Assembly: GCF_000426765.1 (NCBI RefSeq)
Contig: NZ_KE384568.1
Span: 81,738-145,737, forward strand
DNA: 64,000 nucleotides
Direction: 5' to 3'
Origin: Vibrio litoralis DSM 17657
GTDB lineage: Bacteria > Pseudomonadota > Gammaproteobacteria > Enterobacterales > Vibrionaceae
This document shows, in pieces, positions 37,521 through 48,060 of the stretch. The notes below the pieces were generated by a model that saw only the letters and a program-made list of their open reading frames with translations, did no database searches and was not told the DNA's origin. A program made the position numbers and the translations under genes. Every line of letters begins with the position of its first letter. The first letter of the stretch is position 1.

Positions 37521-37583
37521 GTTCCTGGTTCCTGGTTCCTGGTTCCTGGTTCCTGGTTCCTGGTTCCTGGTTCCTGGTTCCTG
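37521..37583. repeat. Perfect heptanucleotide tandem repeat (GTTCCTG)x9
   Basis: Nine exact head-to-tail copies of GTTCCTG, 63 bp, in the gspG-gspH gap. In another phase the unit is CTGG-TTC, the CTGG form of the CTNG heptad family. Perfect repeats of this kind are prone to copy-number change by replication slippage. Confidence 0.97.
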
Positions 37584-37654
37584 GAGGACAGCTTTTAGCA
37601 CCTAACAATATAAAGCAAATAAGTAAGTATTTTGTTTGCTGTAAGCACCGCCCC

Positions 37655-37688
37655 CTAGGGACTAGGAACCAGGGCCTAGAAACTCTAA
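37655..37688 (-). repeat. Inverted CTAG heptad array before gspG stop
   Basis: CCTAGGG, ACTAGGA, ACCAGGG, CCTAGAA, ACTC on the plus strand; identical in order to the array before xanP at 15104. It lies directly behind the gspG stop codon. Confidence 0.85.
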
Positions 37689-37691
37689 CTC

Positions 37692-38153
37692 TTACTGAAA
37701 ATCTTGAATATTCCAGTTACCAATATCTTTTTGTGAACCGTCATCGCCACCTTCTTGACCATCTGAACCTAGAGTAAAGATATCAACCGTGCCGTGATCG
37801 CCTGGGCTTAAGTATTGGTAATCGCCACCCCATGGGTCACTAGGTAAACGCTTAATGTAACCGCCGTCACGGTAGTTACGTGGCTCTGGGCTACCGGTTG
37901 GTTTGCTCACTAATGCATCCAAACCTTGGTCGGTAGTTGGGTAAACACTGTTATCTAGCTTGTACATATCCAGCGCATTCTCTAGCGCTACAATATCCGT
38001 CACCGCTTTTTGTTGATCGGCTTTTTCTTTGTTACCCAAAAGGTTAGGCACAACAAAGCTAGCTAAAATCCCCAAAATAACCACCACCACCATGACTTCA
38101 AGCAAGGTGAAGCCGGATTGTTTTTTAGTCGATAAATTTAATTTTTTACTCAT
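37692..38153 (-). CDS. gspG: Type II secretion major pseudopilin GspG
   Basis: GspG polymerises into the pseudopilus that pushes substrates through the secretin. The 153-residue precursor has leader MSKKLNLSTKKQSG and then FTLLEVMVVVVILGILASFV with glutamate at +5. The C-terminal DPWGGDYQYLSPGDHGTVDIF region with calcium-binding acidic residues near the end is typical. Confidence 0.96.
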   Translation of the reverse strand: MSKKLNLSTKKQSGFTLLEVMVVVVILGILASFVVPNLLGNKEKADQQKAVTDIVALENALDMYKLDNSVYPTTDQGLDALVSKPTGSPEPRNYRDGGYIKRLPSDPWGGDYQYLSPGDHGTVDIFTLGSDGQEGGDDGSQKDIGNWNIQDFQ

Positions 38154-38220
38154 TGTGACTCCTAATAGATGAGTTTAATTTCTCAAATTTTGATTTAGTA
38201 TTGCGTATCTCGTGGATCGA

Positions 38221-38476
38221 ATAAAAGTTCCTAGTTTCGAGTGCCTAGCCCCTAGAAAAAGCGGACCGTGATCATTACTGCTTCTACAGTAAACTGGCAA
38301 CACCCCATAATCTTTTCGTCTCCCGAGCGCAGCGTCCTCGAGTCTCGAATAAAAGCCCCTAGTTTCGAGTTCCTAGTCCCTAGAAAAAGCAGACTGTGAT
38401 CGTTACTGCTTTATACCAAGCTGGCAACACCCCATAATTTTTTCGCCTCTCGAGCACTGCGTCCCCAAGCCTCAGT
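38221..38476. repeat. 128-bp direct tandem duplication carrying CTAG heptads
   Basis: Two copies (38221-38348 and 38349-38476) share ATAAAAG, CTAGTTTCGAGT, CCTAGAAAAAGC, GTGATC, TACTGCTT, CTGGCAACACCCCATAAT and TTTCG in the same order. Each starts with a heptad array (CCTAGTTTCGAGTTCCTAGT in the second). An inverted array follows at 38488-38519. Together they fill the 370-bp gspF-gspG gap (38154-38523), which holds no gene. Confidence 0.85.
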
Positions 38477-38487
38477 TCAACTATCCA

Positions 38488-38519
38488 CCTAGAAACTAGG
38501 GACCATAAACTAGAAACCG
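38488..38519 (-). repeat. Inverted CTAG heptad array beside gspF stop
   Basis: CCTAGAA, ACTAGGG, ACCATAA, ACTAGAA, ACC on the plus strand; the last heptad locus before the repeat-free right-hand part. Confidence 0.8.
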
Positions 38520-38523
38520 CTCT

Positions 38524-39744
38524 TTACTGCGTCACCAAGTTATTCAATTCCAATATCGGCATTAAGGTTGCGGTCACGATAAACAGCACTATGCCAGCCA
38601 TCGCGACAATCAATAATGGCTCAAAAATACCTAATGCCATATTAACCAAGGATTCAAAATCTCGGTCTTGGTTATCGGCGGCGCGAATCAACATTGGCTC
38701 AAGCTCACCACTTTGTTCACCACTGGCGATCATGTGTAGCATCATCGGTGGGAATAAACGGGTATGCTCAAGCGATTTACGTAGACTGGTGCCTTCACGA
38801 ACTTTATCGGCGGCATCTAAAATCTGCGCTTTAAAATATTGGTTGCTCATTACATCGGCTGCTACTCGCATACCATCTAAAAGAGGAATAGCACTCGATG
38901 AACAAATTGCTAAGGTTCGAGCAAAACGGGAGGTATTCAGCCCTTTAGCCACTTTGCCGATAACCGGCAGTGCCAAGACTCGTTTATCCCACTTCATACG
39001 AAAATCAGGTTTCTTTAACGCTACTTTTAAGCCGACGATCATTAATACAATCAGACCAAGTACTAATAATCCCCAATGCTGCACAAAATTACTAGCGACC
39101 AATAAAAACTCGGTCGACATCGGCAAGCCTTGCCCCATTTGCACAAATTGGTCGACGATTTTCGGCACTACTGCTGCAAGTAAGAACGCCACTACACTGA
39201 TGGCAATTAACGTCAGCATAGTTGGGTAGATAAGAGCTTGTTGTAACTTAGAGCGCATCTTTTGGCGATTTTCGGCGTAATCAGCCAACCGATCTAAAAT
39301 TGCATCCAAATGACCAGATTTCTCACCTGCGGCAACCATGGCGCAAAAGAGATCATCAAATACCGCTGGGTATTCCGCCATGCTGTCCGATAAGGTATAA
39401 CCTTCGACTACTCGCGAGCGAATACTGACCAGCATATTACGAATATGAGGTTTTTCTGATTGGTCAGCCACCGCTCGAATACATTCTTCTAACGGCATAC
39501 CGGCTTGTACTAAAGTGGATAATTGGCGGGTAACTAGGGCTAATTCATTGGTAGTGATGCCACGTTGGAAGCTAAAACCACTCGATTTGGTTTGTTGCGA
39601 CTTAGCTTTGGTTTCTACCACTTCAGTGGGCATTAAACCTTTTTCTTTTAAACGTTGGCGAACTTGTCGGGCATTATCGCCTTCTAATACTCCTTTCTTT
39701 TGCTTCCCTTTGGCATCGAGTGCTTTATATTCAAACGCTGCCAT
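38524..39744 (-). CDS. gspF: Type II secretion inner-membrane platform protein GspF
   Basis: GspF is the polytopic platform protein that couples ATP hydrolysis by GspE to pseudopilus assembly. The 406 residues carry two T2SSF domains (about 70-193 and 273-395) and three membrane helices near 170-190, 222-242 and 375-398. The N-terminal FEYKALDAKGKQKKGVLEG is the usual GspE contact. gspE ends three bases upstream. Confidence 0.96.
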   Translation of the reverse strand: MAAFEYKALDAKGKQKKGVLEGDNARQVRQRLKEKGLMPTEVVETKAKSQQTKSSGFSFQRGITTNELALVTRQLSTLVQAGMPLEECIRAVADQSEKPHIRNMLVSIRSRVVEGYTLSDSMAEYPAVFDDLFCAMVAAGEKSGHLDAILDRLADYAENRQKMRSKLQQALIYPTMLTLIAISVVAFLLAAVVPKIVDQFVQMGQGLPMSTEFLLVASNFVQHWGLLVLGLIVLMIVGLKVALKKPDFRMKWDKRVLALPVIGKVAKGLNTSRFARTLAICSSSAIPLLDGMRVAADVMSNQYFKAQILDAADKVREGTSLRKSLEHTRLFPPMMLHMIASGEQSGELEPMLIRAADNQDRDFESLVNMALGIFEPLLIVAMAGIVLFIVTATLMPILELNNLVTQ

Positions 39745-39747
39745 GGG

Positions 39748-41274
39748 TTACACTTCCTTGGTCACACGTAGCACTTCTTCCAAAGTGGTCACGCCGCGGC
39801 GCACTTTAGCCAGGCCATCGTCGCGAATGCTTGGCGTTTTGGCGCGAATCGCTTTTTCAATGACTTGCTCGCCGGCTTCCGAGTGGATCAATTCTTGGGT
39901 TTCATCATCAATTAGCAATAGTTCATGAATACCAGTACGGCCACGATAACCTTTGTGGTTACAGTTCTCACAACCTTGTGGTTTATAAAGCTCTAATGAC
40001 TCATCTATGCTCACGCCAAACAATTGCTTTTGTTGAGCATCGGCTTGATAAGGTTGCTTACAGCTAGAGCATAAAGTTCGTACTAGACGCTGCGCTAATA
40101 CACCCAATAATGAAGAAGAAATTAAGAAAGGTTCAATACCCATATCACGCAAACGAGTGATCGCACCAATTGCGGTGTTGGTGTGCAAGGTCGACATTAC
40201 TAAGTGACCGGTTAATGAGGCTTGTACCGCAATTTGCGCCGTTTCTAAATCACGTATTTCCCCAACCATCACCACATCTGGATCTTGACGCAAAATCGCG
40301 CGCAAACCACGAGCAAAGGTCATATCGACTTTTGGGTTTACTTGAGTTTGACCGATGCCATCAATATCAAATTCAATCGGATCTTCCACGGTTAAAATAT
40401 TACGTTCGCTGCTATTCAGCTCTTGCAAACCCGCATACAAAGTCGTTGATTTACCTGAACCCGTAGGGCCGGTCACCAAAAGAATACCGTGTGGCCGAGC
40501 AATTAAATGACGAAATGCTTCGTGGTTTTTAGGCGTCATGCCTAGGCTGTGCAAATCTAAACGTGTGGCATTTTTATCTAATAAACGCATTACCACACGT
40601 TCGCCATGAGAAGACGGCATAGTAGACACTCGCACATCAACCGCACGACCACCGATACGCAATGAAATGCGACCATCTTGCGGTACACGCTTTTCGGCGA
40701 TATCGAGTTTGGCCATTACTTTGACGCGAGATACTAAAATCGGCGCGAGTTTGCGGCTCGGCGATAATACTTCACGTAACACGCCATCCACTCGAAAACG
40801 GATCGATAAGACTTTCTCAAAGGTCTCAATATGAATATCCGACGCGCCCTCTTTGATCGCTTCACCTAACATGGCGTTGATCAATTTAATGATTGGCGCA
40901 TCATCTTCTGATTCTAATAAATCTTCGTTTTCTGGCAGCTCTTCGGCTAATGAAAAGAAATCATCATCTGCGCCAATATCTTCCATCAACTGACGAGCTT
41001 CTGATGAATCGCGTTGATAAGCATCAGTTAGCTTATTTTCAAACTCACTGACCGATAATTTTTGCGGCTTAAAAGAATGCCCAGAAGCGCGGCGAATTTC
41101 CAATAACACTTGTGGAGTCAGCGCGCCCGCAAAGTACAAAACGCAAGCTTGCGCCTCATTATGTTCCAGCACTACTTGATGACGTTTAGCATAAGCAAAA
41201 GGCAGACGAAACTTAGGACGAGAGTCTTGCTCATCGATTAATTCTGGTGCCATATCTTGTGCTGAATCGACCAT
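39748..41274 (-). CDS. gspE: Type II secretion ATPase GspE
   Basis: GspE is the cytoplasmic hexameric ATPase that powers the pseudopilus. In 508 residues: N-terminal GspL-binding domains, Walker [11 protein letters not shown] (about 267-276), Asp box, Walker [13 protein letters not shown] (about 333-345), His box and the tetracysteine zinc motif (CSSC about 400, CENC about 435). It overlaps gspD by one base. Confidence 0.97.
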   Translation of the reverse strand: MVDSAQDMAPELIDEQDSRPKFRLPFAYAKRHQVVLEHNEAQACVLYFAGALTPQVLLEIRRASGHSFKPQKLSVSEFENKLTDAYQRDSSEARQLMEDIGADDDFFSLAEELPENEDLLESEDDAPIIKLINAMLGEAIKEGASDIHIETFEKVLSIRFRVDGVLREVLSPSRKLAPILVSRVKVMAKLDIAEKRVPQDGRISLRIGGRAVDVRVSTMPSSHGERVVMRLLDKNATRLDLHSLGMTPKNHEAFRHLIARPHGILLVTGPTGSGKSTTLYAGLQELNSSERNILTVEDPIEFDIDGIGQTQVNPKVDMTFARGLRAILRQDPDVVMVGEIRDLETAQIAVQASLTGHLVMSTLHTNTAIGAITRLRDMGIEPFLISSSLLGVLAQRLVRTLCSSCKQPYQADAQQKQLFGVSIDESLELYKPQGCENCNHKGYRGRTGIHELLLIDDETQELIHSEAGEQVIEKAIRAKTPSIRDDGLAKVRRGVTTLEEVLRVTKEV

Positions 41275-43313
41275 TATTGATGCCCCTCAGACTGAGCACT
41301 TTCACTGTGTTCTAATTGCTCAAGAAAAGCTTGGATTTCTGCAGGTTGACGAGCACCCTGACCAAACTTAGGCAACACAGGCGTTTCTGCATTCGGAAGC
41401 AGTTTTAAGCCTTTTTGCGCTTTATATAACTGCTCAGCACGAATGTAATTGTATTTACGACGCGACAAACCATCGATCGACATACCGTCACGAATAATGG
41501 TCGGCTTAATAAACACCATTAAGTTCTTTTTCTCTTTGGTGGTGTTGGTATAAGAGAATAATACGCCTAAATAAGGAATGTCACCGAGTAGTGGCACTTT
41601 CGAGACACTTTCTTGCGCGCGTTCATCAATCAAGCCGCCGAGTACGATCATTTGCCCATCTTGCACCATCACTGATGTACTAATTTGACGTTTAGCAAAA
41701 CGCACATCGACCGCACCATTAGCGCCCAGTACATTGGAAACTTCTTGCTCGATTTGCATTTGAATCGAGTCACCTTCGTTAATTTGAGGGGTCACTTTAA
41801 GTTTGATACCCACTTCTTTACGATCAACGGTTTGGAATGGATTAGAGTTATCCGAACTGGCGGTAGAGCCCGTCACGACCGGCACTTCTTCACCAACAAT
41901 AAACGAGGCTTCGCTGTTATCTAACACGGTAATGCTTGGAGAAGACAGAATATTAGAATTACTGCTGGTTGCCACTGCACTGATTAATGCCGTCCAATCA
42001 CCTTTAACAATACTCAGCGCTGCACCATTCACACCACTTAATGCTGATGCTAAGGTTGAGAAATCCCCTTGAGTATCAGGGTTGACCGTGGTATTACCAT
42101 TGGAATCAATCACGGTTGAACCTGGTACATCTTGTGCTTCTTTGATACCTACTGCTACTTGACCAATTTTGGCGTTAGCATTGGAATACTGCACCATGCT
42201 GCCGGTTTCTAGGTTGCCGTATTGCACACCGAGATCGATACCTTCACCCTCGGCAAGCTCAACAATCAAAGCTTCAATTAATACTTGAGCGCGGCGAATA
42301 TCCAACTGGCTAATCACCTCTTGTAGTGCTTTCATAATATCTGGCGGAGCGGTTAATACTAAGGCATTGGTGCCCGGATCAGCCGTGATCATCACTTTAG
42401 CTTTACTATTGCTGTTAGCGCCCGATTTAGAATCTTTTTCTGCTTGTAGGTTCTCAGAAACACCCGTTAATACATCCACTAAATCTTCCGCTTTGGCATA
42501 GCGTAAATACACTACGCGGTTATTGCCTTTGGTGGCCATTTCAACATCAAGTTGGCTGATTAATTTTTTCAAACGCTGACGAACTTTGGGGTCACCAGAA
42601 ATCAGAATTGAGTTAGTACGCTCATCGGCCACTAACTTAGGTTGCAGTAATTCAGGGGTATTTTTGGCATCGGCACTTTTGCTAAGAGAATCAACAATTC
42701 GCACCATTTCGGTGGCTGAGGCATTTTTTAACTCAACCACTTCGACTTCTTTATCGCCGGCTTGATCGACACGTTTAATAATTTCCGCTAAACGATTCAC
42801 CACCGATGCTCGGCCCGTTAAAAGAATGATATTCGATGGATCGTAGTGCACAACGTTACCAGCACCGGCGTTATCATTTAGCTGACGTAAAATAGGAGAA
42901 AGTTCTCGAACTGAGACATTTTTCACAGGAACAACACGAGTGATCACTTGATCGCCAGAAATAGGTGAATCATTTCCCACCACAGGCACTGCCGCGGTTT
43001 TGGCATCTTTATCTTTAATCACTTTTAAAATGCCATTGTCCATTTCGATTACTGCATAACCGTAAACTTCCAACACATTTAAGAAGAATTTGTAATATTG
43101 CTCTTGGTTGAGCACATCGTAACTACGTACATCAATTTTGCCGCGCACTGATGGATCAACAATAATTGTCTTTTGTAAATTACGTCCGACAATATTGATA
43201 AACTCTTGAATGTCGGTACCTTTAAAACTGGCACTAAAATCTTCTGCAATAGCAGATACCGAGACCAAACTGGTCACTACAATTAGCGAGACTTTGCTCA
43301 ACCACTTTTTCAC
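41274..43313 (-). CDS. gspD: Type II secretion secretin GspD
   Basis: GspD forms the 15-subunit outer-membrane channel. The 679-residue precursor has a signal peptide cleaved near AIAEDF (about 23), the N0-N3 periplasmic domains (about 25-330) and the C-terminal secretin domain with the [14 protein letters not shown] signature (about 585-598). An asparagine- and serine-rich loop near 283-300 lies in N3. The C-terminal S domain is the usual pilotin or AspS contact. Confidence 0.97.
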   Translation of the reverse strand: MKKWLSKVSLIVVTSLVSVSAIAEDFSASFKGTDIQEFINIVGRNLQKTIIVDPSVRGKIDVRSYDVLNQEQYYKFFLNVLEVYGYAVIEMDNGILKVIKDKDAKTAAVPVVGNDSPISGDQVITRVVPVKNVSVRELSPILRQLNDNAGAGNVVHYDPSNIILLTGRASVVNRLAEIIKRVDQAGDKEVEVVELKNASATEMVRIVDSLSKSADAKNTPELLQPKLVADERTNSILISGDPKVRQRLKKLISQLDVEMATKGNNRVVYLRYAKAEDLVDVLTGVSENLQAEKDSKSGANSNSKAKVMITADPGTNALVLTAPPDIMKALQEVISQLDIRRAQVLIEALIVELAEGEGIDLGVQYGNLETGSMVQYSNANAKIGQVAVGIKEAQDVPGSTVIDSNGNTTVNPDTQGDFSTLASALSGVNGAALSIVKGDWTALISAVATSSNSNILSSPSITVLDNSEASFIVGEEVPVVTGSTASSDNSNPFQTVDRKEVGIKLKVTPQINEGDSIQMQIEQEVSNVLGANGAVDVRFAKRQISTSVMVQDGQMIVLGGLIDERAQESVSKVPLLGDIPYLGVLFSYTNTTKEKKNLMVFIKPTIIRDGMSIDGLSRRKYNYIRAEQLYKAQKGLKLLPNAETPVLPKFGQGARQPAEIQAFLEQLEHSESAQSEGHQ

Positions 43314-43394
43314 ACCATGCTCCTGCTCACCATTGGTGACGTTACTATACTCTTCGTACCTGAATTAAAGCTCGGTACGAATTGAGAATCCATT

Positions 43395-44303
43395 TTAAAA
43401 TTGAATATAAATATCATGAGTCTGACCATCTCTTTCTACGGTTAGATTCCACTCCATAGACTCTAAAGCCGTTTTCCATAACGTTGCCATTTGCGATGGG
43501 TCCGTGAGGTCTTGTCCGTTTAATGCAGTGGCAATATCGCCATCTTGTAAACCAACTTGTTCAAATAAAGCGCGATCTTTACCGGGACGAACTCGGTAGC
43601 CTTTTAATTGCCCTTCATCCATCACTTGTGAAAGGCGAATATATTGAAAAATCTTTTGCGGGTCGGAGGAAATTTCTTGGCGAATTTTATCTAAGTCTGC
43701 GACATCATCCGTCGCGGCTTGATTCTCAACAGGTTGACGTACTACCGATTGAGGCGATTTATTATAATCAATGCCTTGCAGCATCAAGGTTTCATCACGA
43801 CCTTGGTTGCTAATAATCACTCGGTCGACATACACCGCGCTTAACGTCACTCGCGTGCCATCAATGGTTTCACCAATCCCGTAGGTCGCCTGCTTACCTT
43901 GATTAGCAATAATTGCGAGACTTAATTTATCGTTGCTACTGGCGACGGCTCCCACTAGCGTTAAATTCAAACGAGTTTGCGGTGCATCTTGGGCGACTTG
44001 TTGTTTTTGGGTTGGTGTTTGAGTGTATAAGCCAAATAAATTAGCACTTAACAGTGGGGATAATGTATCGGTTTGCGTGTTTGAAGAGGTTTGAGAAGCA
44101 ATCACGTTCGGTGCTGACCAGCGAGCAACATTAGAGATAGGGGATAATAAAGCCCATAATAAGATGCCGACTACCCAAGCAATCAGAGCCGTTAATAGCA
44201 AAGTGGTAACAAAACTTAGCTGAGATTGATTTTGTACCCAACGATTCGCCAATTGTGTCCATTGCTGTTGGATATTGTCTTTTGACACCATGAGAGATGA
44301 CAC
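43395..44303 (-). CDS. gspC: Type II secretion protein GspC
   Basis: GspC links the inner-membrane platform to GspD and helps select substrates. The 302 residues have one membrane helix (about 34-54), a proline- and serine-rich linker, the HR domain (about 105-185) and a C-terminal PDZ-type domain (about 215-300, RVRPGKDRALFEQVGLQDGD). First gene of the operon; 81 bp before gspD. Promoter elements in the 335-bp gap to hslR were not resolved. Confidence 0.95.
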   Translation of the reverse strand: MSSLMVSKDNIQQQWTQLANRWVQNQSQLSFVTTLLLTALIAWVVGILLWALLSPISNVARWSAPNVIASQTSSNTQTDTLSPLLSANLFGLYTQTPTQKQQVAQDAPQTRLNLTLVGAVASSNDKLSLAIIANQGKQATYGIGETIDGTRVTLSAVYVDRVIISNQGRDETLMLQGIDYNKSPQSVVRQPVENQAATDDVADLDKIRQEISSDPQKIFQYIRLSQVMDEGQLKGYRVRPGKDRALFEQVGLQDGDIATALNGQDLTDPSQMATLWKTALESMEWNLTVERDGQTHDIYIQF

Positions 44304-44638
44304 CTTAAATTCGATTCCATTCTTATTTACTTTTCGAAGCCTAACCTTAACGGTTTAAAGGGATTAAACCAAATTAATTCATTCGATCATGTGTTAGTAA
44401 TCAACATTTATCGCCACATTATGCAGAATCATTCATTAAGCTAACAATTCTGATAGTTTTCCATTCATTGAACCAATGCAGACAACGGAATAGAAAATTA
44501 TATCCCTAAATTATTACATCTTTCGAACTATACCTTGAAAATGCCAAAAACCACCTCCATTTGAGTCATACTATGAGTGATTAGCAAGGTATAGCTTTTA
44601 CTCTCTTTACTGTTAACCCTTCGAGGTCATATCTCAGA
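44304..44638. other. Divergent intergenic region gspC / hslR
   Basis: 335 bp, A/T rich, between gspC (minus) and hslR (plus). It must contain both promoters. I see no heptad array, no REPIN-like repeat and no small gene, and cannot name a convincing promoter for either side. Confidence 0.5.
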
Positions 44639-45028
44639 ATGAGTTCACAAACTTTATCGGTCCGTTTAGACAAATGGTTATGGGCCGCCCGTTTTTACAA
44701 AACACGTTCCATCGCCAGAAGCATGGTTGAAGGTGGCAAAGTTCACTATAATGACCAACGTAGTAAACCAAGCAAAGTAGTTGAGATCGGTGCTTCCATT
44801 CGCTTGCGTCAAGGTAATGAAGAAAAGACCGTGATCATCGAAAAGATTTCCGATCAGCGTCGTGGGGCACCTGAAGCTCAAACCTTATATACAGAAACGC
44901 AAGACAGTATTGCCAAGCGTGAAGAAAACGCTCAAAAACATAAACTGAATGCGCTGTATAGCCCAAGCCCTGAACGACGCCCTGATAAAAAACAACGTCG
45001 TAATCTCATTAAATTTAAACATCAATAA
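44639..45028 (+). CDS. hslR: Ribosome-associated heat shock protein Hsp15
   Basis: Hsp15 binds 50S subunits that carry a stalled nascent chain after abortive translation and helps recycle them. The 129 residues have an N-terminal S4 RNA-binding domain ([17 protein letters not shown], about 8-24) and a basic C-terminal tail. hslO follows after 25 bp as in E. coli. Confidence 0.95.
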   Translation: MSSQTLSVRLDKWLWAARFYKTRSIARSMVEGGKVHYNDQRSKPSKVVEIGASIRLRQGNEEKTVIIEKISDQRRGAPEAQTLYTETQDSIAKREENAQKHKLNALYSPSPERRPDKKQRRNLIKFKHQ

Positions 45029-45053
45029 GCCCAGGCTAGGAGTCCCCCAACTA

Positions 45054-45920
45054 ATGGCAAATAACCTTTTACATCGCTATTTATTCGAAGATTTGTCTGT
45101 TCGTGGTGAATTAGTACAACTTGATACCGCTTACCAACAAATCATTGCCAACAAGGATTACCCACAGCCGCTACAAAACCTATTGGGTGAACTGCTTGTG
45201 GCAACTAGTCTACTGACAGCAACTTTAAAATTTGAAGGTTCGATCACTTTGCAACTGCAAGGCGATGGTCCGGTTTCTTTAGTCGTGATCAATGGCGATC
45301 ACGATCAAAAAATACGCGGTGTTGCACGTTGGGAAGGACAAATTGCTGACGATGCAAACTTGCACCAGATGATTGGTAAAGGCCACTTAGTGATCACTAT
45401 TTCTCCTGATAAAGGCGAGCGCTACCAAGGCGTAGTAAGTTTAGAAGGCGATACACTTTCAGAAGTTTTAGAAGACTACTTTGAGCGTTCAGAGCAACTA
45501 AAAACGCGTTTATGGTTCCGCACCGGTGAACATGACGGTCAAGCGCATGCAGCAGGTATGTTATTGCAAATCATGCCAGATGGTACCGGTTCTGCCGATG
45601 ACTTTGAGCATTTAGAAAAGCTGACTGAAACCATTAAAAATGAAGAACTATTCTCACTAGAAGCCAATGAAGTGCTTTATCGCTTATATAACCAAGAGAA
45701 AGTACAGTTATTTGAAGCGCAGCCAGTTGAATTCTTCTGCGGTTGTTCACGTGAGCGTAGCGCGGGTGCCATCGCAACGGTTGCCAAAGAAGAGCTGGAT
45801 GACATCTTAAAAACCGAAGGCGAAGTAGCACTACACTGTGATTACTGTGGCAGTACTTATTCTTTTGATGCAACGGAAGTCGACCAAATTATTACCACGG
45901 CGAAGAAAAACCTGCATTAA
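45054..45920 (+). CDS. hslO: Redox-regulated chaperone Hsp33
   Basis: Hsp33 is a holdase that is switched on by oxidation when zinc leaves its four cysteines. The 288 residues start [13 protein letters not shown]; the C-terminal zinc centre is CGC (about 232-234) and CDYC (about 263-266). An earlier in-frame start inside hslR would extend it, but the ATG at 45054 gives the family N-terminus; AGGAGTCCCCC lies 14 bp before it. Confidence 0.96.
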   Translation: MANNLLHRYLFEDLSVRGELVQLDTAYQQIIANKDYPQPLQNLLGELLVATSLLTATLKFEGSITLQLQGDGPVSLVVINGDHDQKIRGVARWEGQIADDANLHQMIGKGHLVITISPDKGERYQGVVSLEGDTLSEVLEDYFERSEQLKTRLWFRTGEHDGQAHAAGMLLQIMPDGTGSADDFEHLEKLTETIKNEELFSLEANEVLYRLYNQEKVQLFEAQPVEFFCGCSRERSAGAIATVAKEELDDILKTEGEVALHCDYCGSTYSFDATEVDQIITTAKKNLH

Positions 45921-45957
45921 TTCATTGTATACAATAAGTGATACGTGACATCGAATA

Positions 45958-45982
45958 AGCCGGCTAAGTTCGGCTTTTTTTG
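45958..45982 (+). terminator. Terminator of hslRO
   Basis: AGCCG and CGGCT form a short G/C stem around GCTAAGTT, followed by seven T. It lies 38 bp after the hslO stop. Confidence 0.8.
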
Positions 45983-46200
45983 TGCCTAAAAACCACGATT
46001 AATCCTTCATTTTTGCCACTTTATAGCGACTTATTTTATTCAATATAATAATCAGAGTGTTCTTGATCCCTCCTTTTTGTACTACGAATTTTGCTAAAAT
46101 TGTTATGATCCTCAAATAAACCACACGCAGAAAGTGGTTATATGAGGATCATTACCTAGAATTATAATATTCCCTACAAATTTCCTATTAAGGAGCATCT

Positions 46201-47826
46201 ATGACCGTTATGGAGCAAACGACCACTGTATCTCAGTTGGATCTCACAACTTACGGCATTACTGGCGCCACTGACGTTATTCGTAATCCAAGTTATGAAC
46301 AATTGTTTATTGAAGAGACCAAGGCAAATTTAAGCGGCTATGAAAAAGGTATCGTTACTGAGCTCGGCGCGGTTTCTGTCGATACCGGTATTTTTACTGG
46401 TCGCTCACCGAAAGATAAGTACATCGTAAAAGATGATGTCACTAAAGATACCTTATGGTGGTCCGATCAAGGTAAAAACGATAACAAACCAATCACACCA
46501 GAGGTATGGGCCGATTTAAAATCTTTGGTGACCAACCAGCTTTCTGACAAACGTCTTTTCGTGGTCGATTGTTTCTGTGGGGCAAACCCTGAATCACGCT
46601 TGAAAGTTCGAGTGATCACTGAGGTCGCATGGCAAGCTCATTTCGTCAAAAACATGTTCATCCGCCCAACCGAACAAGAGCTGCAAGATTTCGAGCCCGA
46701 CTTCATCGTCATGAATGGCGCTAAAATCACCAATCCTAATTGGCAAGCACAGGGGTTAAACTCCGAAAACTTTGTCGCCTTTAACTTAACCGAACGCATT
46801 CAAATTATTGGTGGTACTTGGTATGGCGGCGAAATGAAAAAAGGTATGTTCGCCATGATGAACTACCTACTGCCACTTAAAGGCATAGCATCCATGCATT
46901 GCTCTGCCAACGTAGGCGAAGACGGTGACGTAGCAATTTTCTTTGGTCTATCAGGCACTGGCAAAACAACCCTATCTACCGATCCGAAACGTCAGCTAAT
47001 TGGCGATGACGAACATGGTTGGGATGATGATGGCGTATTTAACTTTGAAGGCGGTTGCTACGCCAAAACCATCAAGCTGTCGAAAGAAGCAGAACCGGAT
47101 ATTTATAATGCAATTCGCCGTGACGCATTATTAGAAAATGTGACGGTTTCAGAAGATGGTATTATCGATTTTGATGACAACTCAAAAACCGAAAACACAC
47201 GTGTTTCTTACCCGATTTATCACATTGATAATATTGTTAAGCCAGTCTCTAAAGCCGGTCATGCACAGAAAGTGATTTTCTTAACCGCGGATGCCTTTGG
47301 GGTTCTTCCTCCGGTTTCAAAACTGACTCCAGAGCAAACTAAGTACCACTTCTTATCTGGCTTTACCGCAAAACTAGCCGGTACAGAACGCGGGATCACC
47401 GAACCAACCCCAACCTTCTCCGCTGCCTTTGGCGCTGCATTCTTAACCTTGCACCCAACGCAATATGCAGAAGTGTTAGTGAAACGTATGGAAGCGGCTG
47501 GCGCGGAAGCTTACTTGGTGAATACCGGTTGGAATGGCAGCGGTAAACGTATATCAATTCAAGATACTCGTGGCATTATTGATGCGATTTTAGATGGTTC
47601 TATCGATCACGCACCAACTAAGGTTATTCCAACCTTTAACCTTGAAGTACCAACTGAACTACCAAATGTTGATAGCCAAATTCTCGATCCTAGAGATACC
47701 TATGTAACGGCAGAACAATGGCAAGTTAAAGCCGATGAACTGGCGCAACTTTTCATTAAAAACTTTGCTCAATATACTGACAATAATGAAGGTAAAGCCT
47801 TGGTTAAGGCCGGACCTCAATTGTAG
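46201..47826 (+). CDS. pckA: Phosphoenolpyruvate carboxykinase (ATP)
   Basis: PckA converts oxaloacetate and ATP to phosphoenolpyruvate, ADP and CO2, the entry of gluconeogenesis. The 541 residues match the family: the R/K substrate site TGRSPKDK (about 64-71), [14 protein letters not shown] with the metal-site lysine (about 208-221), the kinase loop GLSGTGKTT (about 250-258) and the Mg site [26 protein letters not shown] precedes the ATG. A terminator follows. Confidence 0.97.
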   Translation: MTVMEQTTTVSQLDLTTYGITGATDVIRNPSYEQLFIEETKANLSGYEKGIVTELGAVSVDTGIFTGRSPKDKYIVKDDVTKDTLWWSDQGKNDNKPITPEVWADLKSLVTNQLSDKRLFVVDCFCGANPESRLKVRVITEVAWQAHFVKNMFIRPTEQELQDFEPDFIVMNGAKITNPNWQAQGLNSENFVAFNLTERIQIIGGTWYGGEMKKGMFAMMNYLLPLKGIASMHCSANVGEDGDVAIFFGLSGTGKTTLSTDPKRQLIGDDEHGWDDDGVFNFEGGCYAKTIKLSKEAEPDIYNAIRRDALLENVTVSEDGIIDFDDNSKTENTRVSYPIYHIDNIVKPVSKAGHAQKVIFLTADAFGVLPPVSKLTPEQTKYHFLSGFTAKLAGTERGITEPTPTFSAAFGAAFLTLHPTQYAEVLVKRMEAAGAEAYLVNTGWNGSGKRISIQDTRGIIDAILDGSIDHAPTKVIPTFNLEVPTELPNVDSQILDPRDTYVTAEQWQVKADELAQLFIKNFAQYTDNNEGKALVKAGPQL

Positions 47827-47851
47827 TTTTATATCTAAAATAACTTAACTG

Positions 47852-47886
47852 AAACGAGAGACTTAGCGGTTTCTCGTTTTTTATTA
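47852..47886 (+). terminator. Terminator of pckA
   Basis: AAACGAGA and TCTCGTTT enclose a 12-base loop, followed by TTTATT. It begins 26 bp after the stop codon. Confidence 0.8.
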
Positions 47887-47893
47887 TTTATTG

Positions 47894-47957
47894 TATACCC
47901 AAAATAATTGGAGTGGCTGTGAAGAGAATAGACGGCAACTTCAAGCATTAAGAGGGT
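47894..47957. repeat. Decayed short ERIC-type remnant
   Basis: TATACCCAAAATAATTGGAG on the left and GGCAACTTCAAGCATTAAGA, then GGGT, on the right: the two ends of the ERIC repeat with most of the middle lost and the right end diverged. Confidence 0.6.
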
Positions 47958-48060
47958 CCCCACAATCAAAGCAGGAATAATTGTACCTAAACTAATAACT
48001 GCTTATACTTCATAGCTCTAACCGCCTCATTAATGGGGATATGAATAAACAGGACGTTAC

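Noticed and set aside
37452..37608. Reading frames giving repeated EPGTRNQ peptides upstream of gspH
   Set aside because: They are translations of the (GTTCCTG)9 repeat; three units make 21 bases, so frames without stops arise automatically. GspH has its normal prepilin start at 37451.
44949..45053. Early hslO start inside hslR
   Set aside because: It would add 35 residues that only read hslR in another frame; MANNLLHRY is the family start.
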